Source: Kryptolebias marmoratus (taxonomy: Eukaryota > Chordata > Actinopteri > Cyprinodontiformes > Rivulidae). From it: 64,000 nt of DNA. Location: the NCBI RefSeq assembly GCF_001649575.2, contig NC_051430.1, positions 11,927,232 through 11,991,231 of the forward strand, read 5' to 3'. Below are positions 61,501-64,000 of the stretch, piece by piece; position 1 is the stretch's first letter, and each line of letters opens with the position of its first letter. The position numbers were made by a program, and so were the translations under genes. The notes beneath the pieces were generated by a model, which worked only from the letters and a program-made list of their open reading frames with translations, was not told the DNA's origin and searched no databases.

Positions 61501-62849
61501 TTCAGATTAAATAATGACTAGAACAGAGGAAAATAATTTATCACTTCAATATGCTTATTATAGTATATCCTAGGAAAAATAAAAATATAAGTGTAATAAG
61601 GCACATGTCAATCATTTTTTGAATTTATAAGACATTTCTAGGCGCAATACTTTGCATGGAACAAGATATTTTTTACTGCTTATACTAATTAATTAGTATT
61701 GGGTAACAAAGAACACTTTCACTCCAAATCTATATTTTTTGTTAACCATTCCATATTATTGGTTCACTGCAGAATGGTAGCAGGGCTCTACAACACGTTT
61801 GCTGTGTGGAAATATGTGAAAGCAGAAAACAAAAGCAGTCTAACAGCTTGTAATGTCTGCTATCTGAGAGCTTCAAGAGGTGGTAGCAACAGAACTTTAT
61901 GATTATAAATGTAATAGGGTGGCCAAAGTTCAAACGCTTGGCTTAATTCACATATTTTATTCTACTTATTTAGCTATGGAAAACATGAAGGATGAGGATA
62001 AAACCTTCAATCGTGTGTGAGGAAAATAACCTCTCAGCCACAGCAATCCCTACAGGTGTTTAACATCAGGCAAACATTAGGCAGTAGATACAATATGTTG
62101 TAGGTGATAAAAAACATGTTGGGAAAATCTGGTCTATTGCTGTATAAAATATGTTGTTTTCATTAGCTCTAAAAGTTAAAAACACATTTTCTAAACACAG
62201 TAATGCATTGACAAGTTCATTCCCCCTCCTTGTAATCCTTTTGTTGTTGTTTTAAAAAAAATCTATTTCAAGTTTCCCCTCTTGCATTATGTACTGATGA
62301 CCATGCTGAAGTATGAGCATGACTTTGAGATGACCAACAAACTGTATGCACAATATATCCATTTAACAAAATTAAAAACATGAAAAAACAAAACCCTTAC
62401 TGTATCTATAGAGGGTAAGTAGGAGTCAGGTATTTCTAATCAGATGCATCTGAATGATAATCAGTAAATGTGAGCACCTCTTTAAACACTAATGACAGTA
62501 CAATTAGACAAAGAATAATCAGCTGTGGTGGGTTTGAAAAGAATACCAAGTGAACATTTCTCCCACCTTAGAGACCGACGAGGTTAAAATTATTCCTGCA
62601 CCCTATTGCCGATAAGGACAATTCTACATGCTATATAATTTTAGATTGTCACACACTGCTTTTACATAGTGCTTAATTTATGAAATAATGACACTGAGAA
62701 AAATATAATTATGTTCTTGTTAAACTGAGGCTGTATTTTACCTAGTTTTAAGATCTGGAAAGAACTAAGGGATTTTGGGGGGGGGCTCAATTATTTTTTA
62801 TGATCATTATAAATAATTTTCACTAAGTGTCTGAGAATGGATCATGTTT

Positions 62850-63250
62850 TAGTTTTGCTCTTTAGGTTTTGCTTGGTATTCTTGTGTTTTGTTGTGGGTT
62901 TGAGTAATTTTATAATCCAGTTAGTTATGTTGTTTTCATCCCTGCCTCCAAATGTCTTCAGATTTCCCCGTGTTTACTTCCTCACTTACCACCCTCTTTC
63001 TCTAATCTCAGCTTGCCTGTGGTCAGTTACATATCACCCCTCTCTGTACGTGCAAACACACACTTCTTGAGTTGCTTTAGTTTTTTTCAGATCCTCCGTT
63101 CATCTTACTGTATCTTGCCATTATGCCAGCTTCATCATTTTGCTTGTTTTAGCTGTTAAAGAGTTTTGTCGAGTGCCTGAGTAAGCCTGCATTTGTATCC
63201 TCAAACCACAGTTTGTGGTTCATTGAGAAGAATGTTGAAAAGGTCTTTGT
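62850..63250 (+). repeat. Possible unclassified retroelement end, pyrimidine-rich
   Basis: T/C-rich sequence with GTTTTGTTGTGGGTTTGAGT, CCCTGCCTCCAAATG and a terminal GAGTAAGCCTGCATTTGTAT followed by CCTC. The ending parallels the insert at 55931-56330 (CTGCGCTCTGGGTTC). I judge it a decayed copy of the same kind of teleost retroelement end, with low certainty. Confidence 0.3.
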
Positions 63251-63821
63251 AAAAGCCAAATGAGGTCTATACAGGCGTGCTACCTTTACCTATCATATGT
63301 ACATTAGAAGCATTGTACACTCAGGCAGCACTGCATACCAAATGGAAAAGTAGTGCGTCCATGTCCTTCTGCATGAGAATACAAGGTATTACAAAAAAAA
63401 GCAATGGATTATATGTGGGTTGTGAGCATAGATAACTTTATAAACACTCCAACTGGCTGTGCACAAGGACTTCTCTTTTAGTGCGGCACTACAGACTCAG
63501 TAGTGTAAATTTGAATAACTTTACTGATAGCAGATAGTTTGAAAAGTTGAGCTAAGGAAAGATTTTTCAGCTTAGGACTCAGTAGCACACAATCTTAATT
63601 TGGATCAGTATTGAAAACAATCGGTCTTTCATTCAAGAACCCCATTTCCTATAAAACCTCAAGGTGGAACCAAAATCATTATGATTTGCTGGAGGTGACA
63701 ATGCGTACATTTGGAGCAAATCCATATATCATTGGATAAGGGAAAACTTTGCCCTGCTGGATGTGCCGCAGTAGAGGTAAGGAGATAATATAAATCACTT
63801 TTATTCAGCAAATTTTATTGT

Positions 63822-64000
63822 TGATCCGTTCATTCTCTATACCCACTGAATCCTGTTCAGGGAAACAGGGAGCTGGTGTTTATCTCTGGAGTTTATTGGG
63901 TGAGAGGTGGGGGTGCGACCTGAATAAGTCACCATCACAAGGTCAACACAGAACCATGCATGTGCACACTCACACATAAGGTTAATTTGGAGATGCCAAT
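63822..64000 (+). repeat. Teleost dispersed repeat ('cattctctataccc' type), cut by window edge
   Basis: The sequence GTTCATTCTCTATACCCACT, AGGGAAACAGGGAGCTGGTG, GGTGAGAGGTGGGGGTGCGA, then TCACCATCACAAGGTCAACACAGA and CACACTCACACATAAGGTTAATTTGGAGATGCCAAT, given here in parts, follows a very common teleost interspersed repeat block by block. It continues beyond the window. Probably a non-LTR retrotransposon-derived sequence. Confidence 0.7.

Larger units (their letters stand above)
58547..64000 (-). other. TMEM132-family intron preceding exon A (partial)
   Basis: This is the intron upstream, in gene sense, of exon A; it runs off the right edge. The previous exon should end with two bases of a split codon; none was found on the minus strand. 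Most of 58600-62840 is unassigned AT-rich sequence. The segment 59330-59510 is high-complexity and might be conserved. A CA tract lies at about 61015-61029. Confidence 0.7.

Overview
The window looks like intronic DNA from a teleost fish. It is AT-rich, full of simple repeats and carries repeat families typical of teleost genomes: decayed Tc1-like transposons, tails of L2-type LINEs, and the widespread teleost repeat that begins near 'CATTCTCTATACCC' at the right edge. No bacterial, plasmid or phage gene organisation is present. Nearly all open reading frames longer than 60 codons are chance ORFs, microsatellite read-through or transposon debris.

The only host gene I can support is a member of the TMEM132 family (single-pass type I membrane proteins of neural and sensory tissues), read on the minus strand. 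Three consecutive internal exons are visible, in transcription order: exon A (58400-58546), exon B (25004-25190) and exon C (7272-7415). Their reading phases fit exactly. A ends with two bases of a codon that the first base of B completes as Arg, and B ends in phase 0 where C starts. Together they encode about 159 residues of the conserved extracellular region, including the family-like blocks WQVEYP, GIVPLAM and [19 protein letters not shown]. The introns are large: A-B 33,209 bp and B-C 17,588 bp, with more intron on both sides. The B/C/D-type subgroup seems likelier than A or E, but I cannot name the paralog from memory.

The rest is intron. It is dominated by one dispersed repeat ('family A' here), with about 14 copies or fragments in both orientations. 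Complete copies have a GC-rich imperfect palindrome at one end (near TTATTATCRCCCGCC), often a TG-rich stretch, two or three internal units of about 300 bp, and a short palindrome at the other end (GCATTCCTT/AAGGAATGC followed by TAG). Each unit carries a YY1-like CAAGATGGC core. Other elements are a nearly complete but decayed Tc1-like element (1435-2965, minus), a second Tc1-like element with a deletion and a later insertion (54706-56360), a third Tc1-like remnant (52140-52960), a TIR-bounded MITE with TTT flanks (45101-45987), a hAT-like end (5786 on), an L2-type LINE 3' end inserted precisely into a family A copy (29198-29534), and a second uncharacterised family in two inverted copies ('family B', 36640-37085 and 49650-50095).

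Structural features include a (TATC)41 microsatellite bracketed by a perfect 15-bp inverted repeat (23981-24192), perfect hairpins at 19171-19204 and 23754-23781, a tRNA-Pro-like sequence at 12087-12170, and a CpG-dense patch at 22490-22630. Several unique-looking, TAAT-rich stretches resemble conserved non-coding elements, but that needs alignment. I see no convincing new enzymatic system; the main candidate for something under-described is family A.
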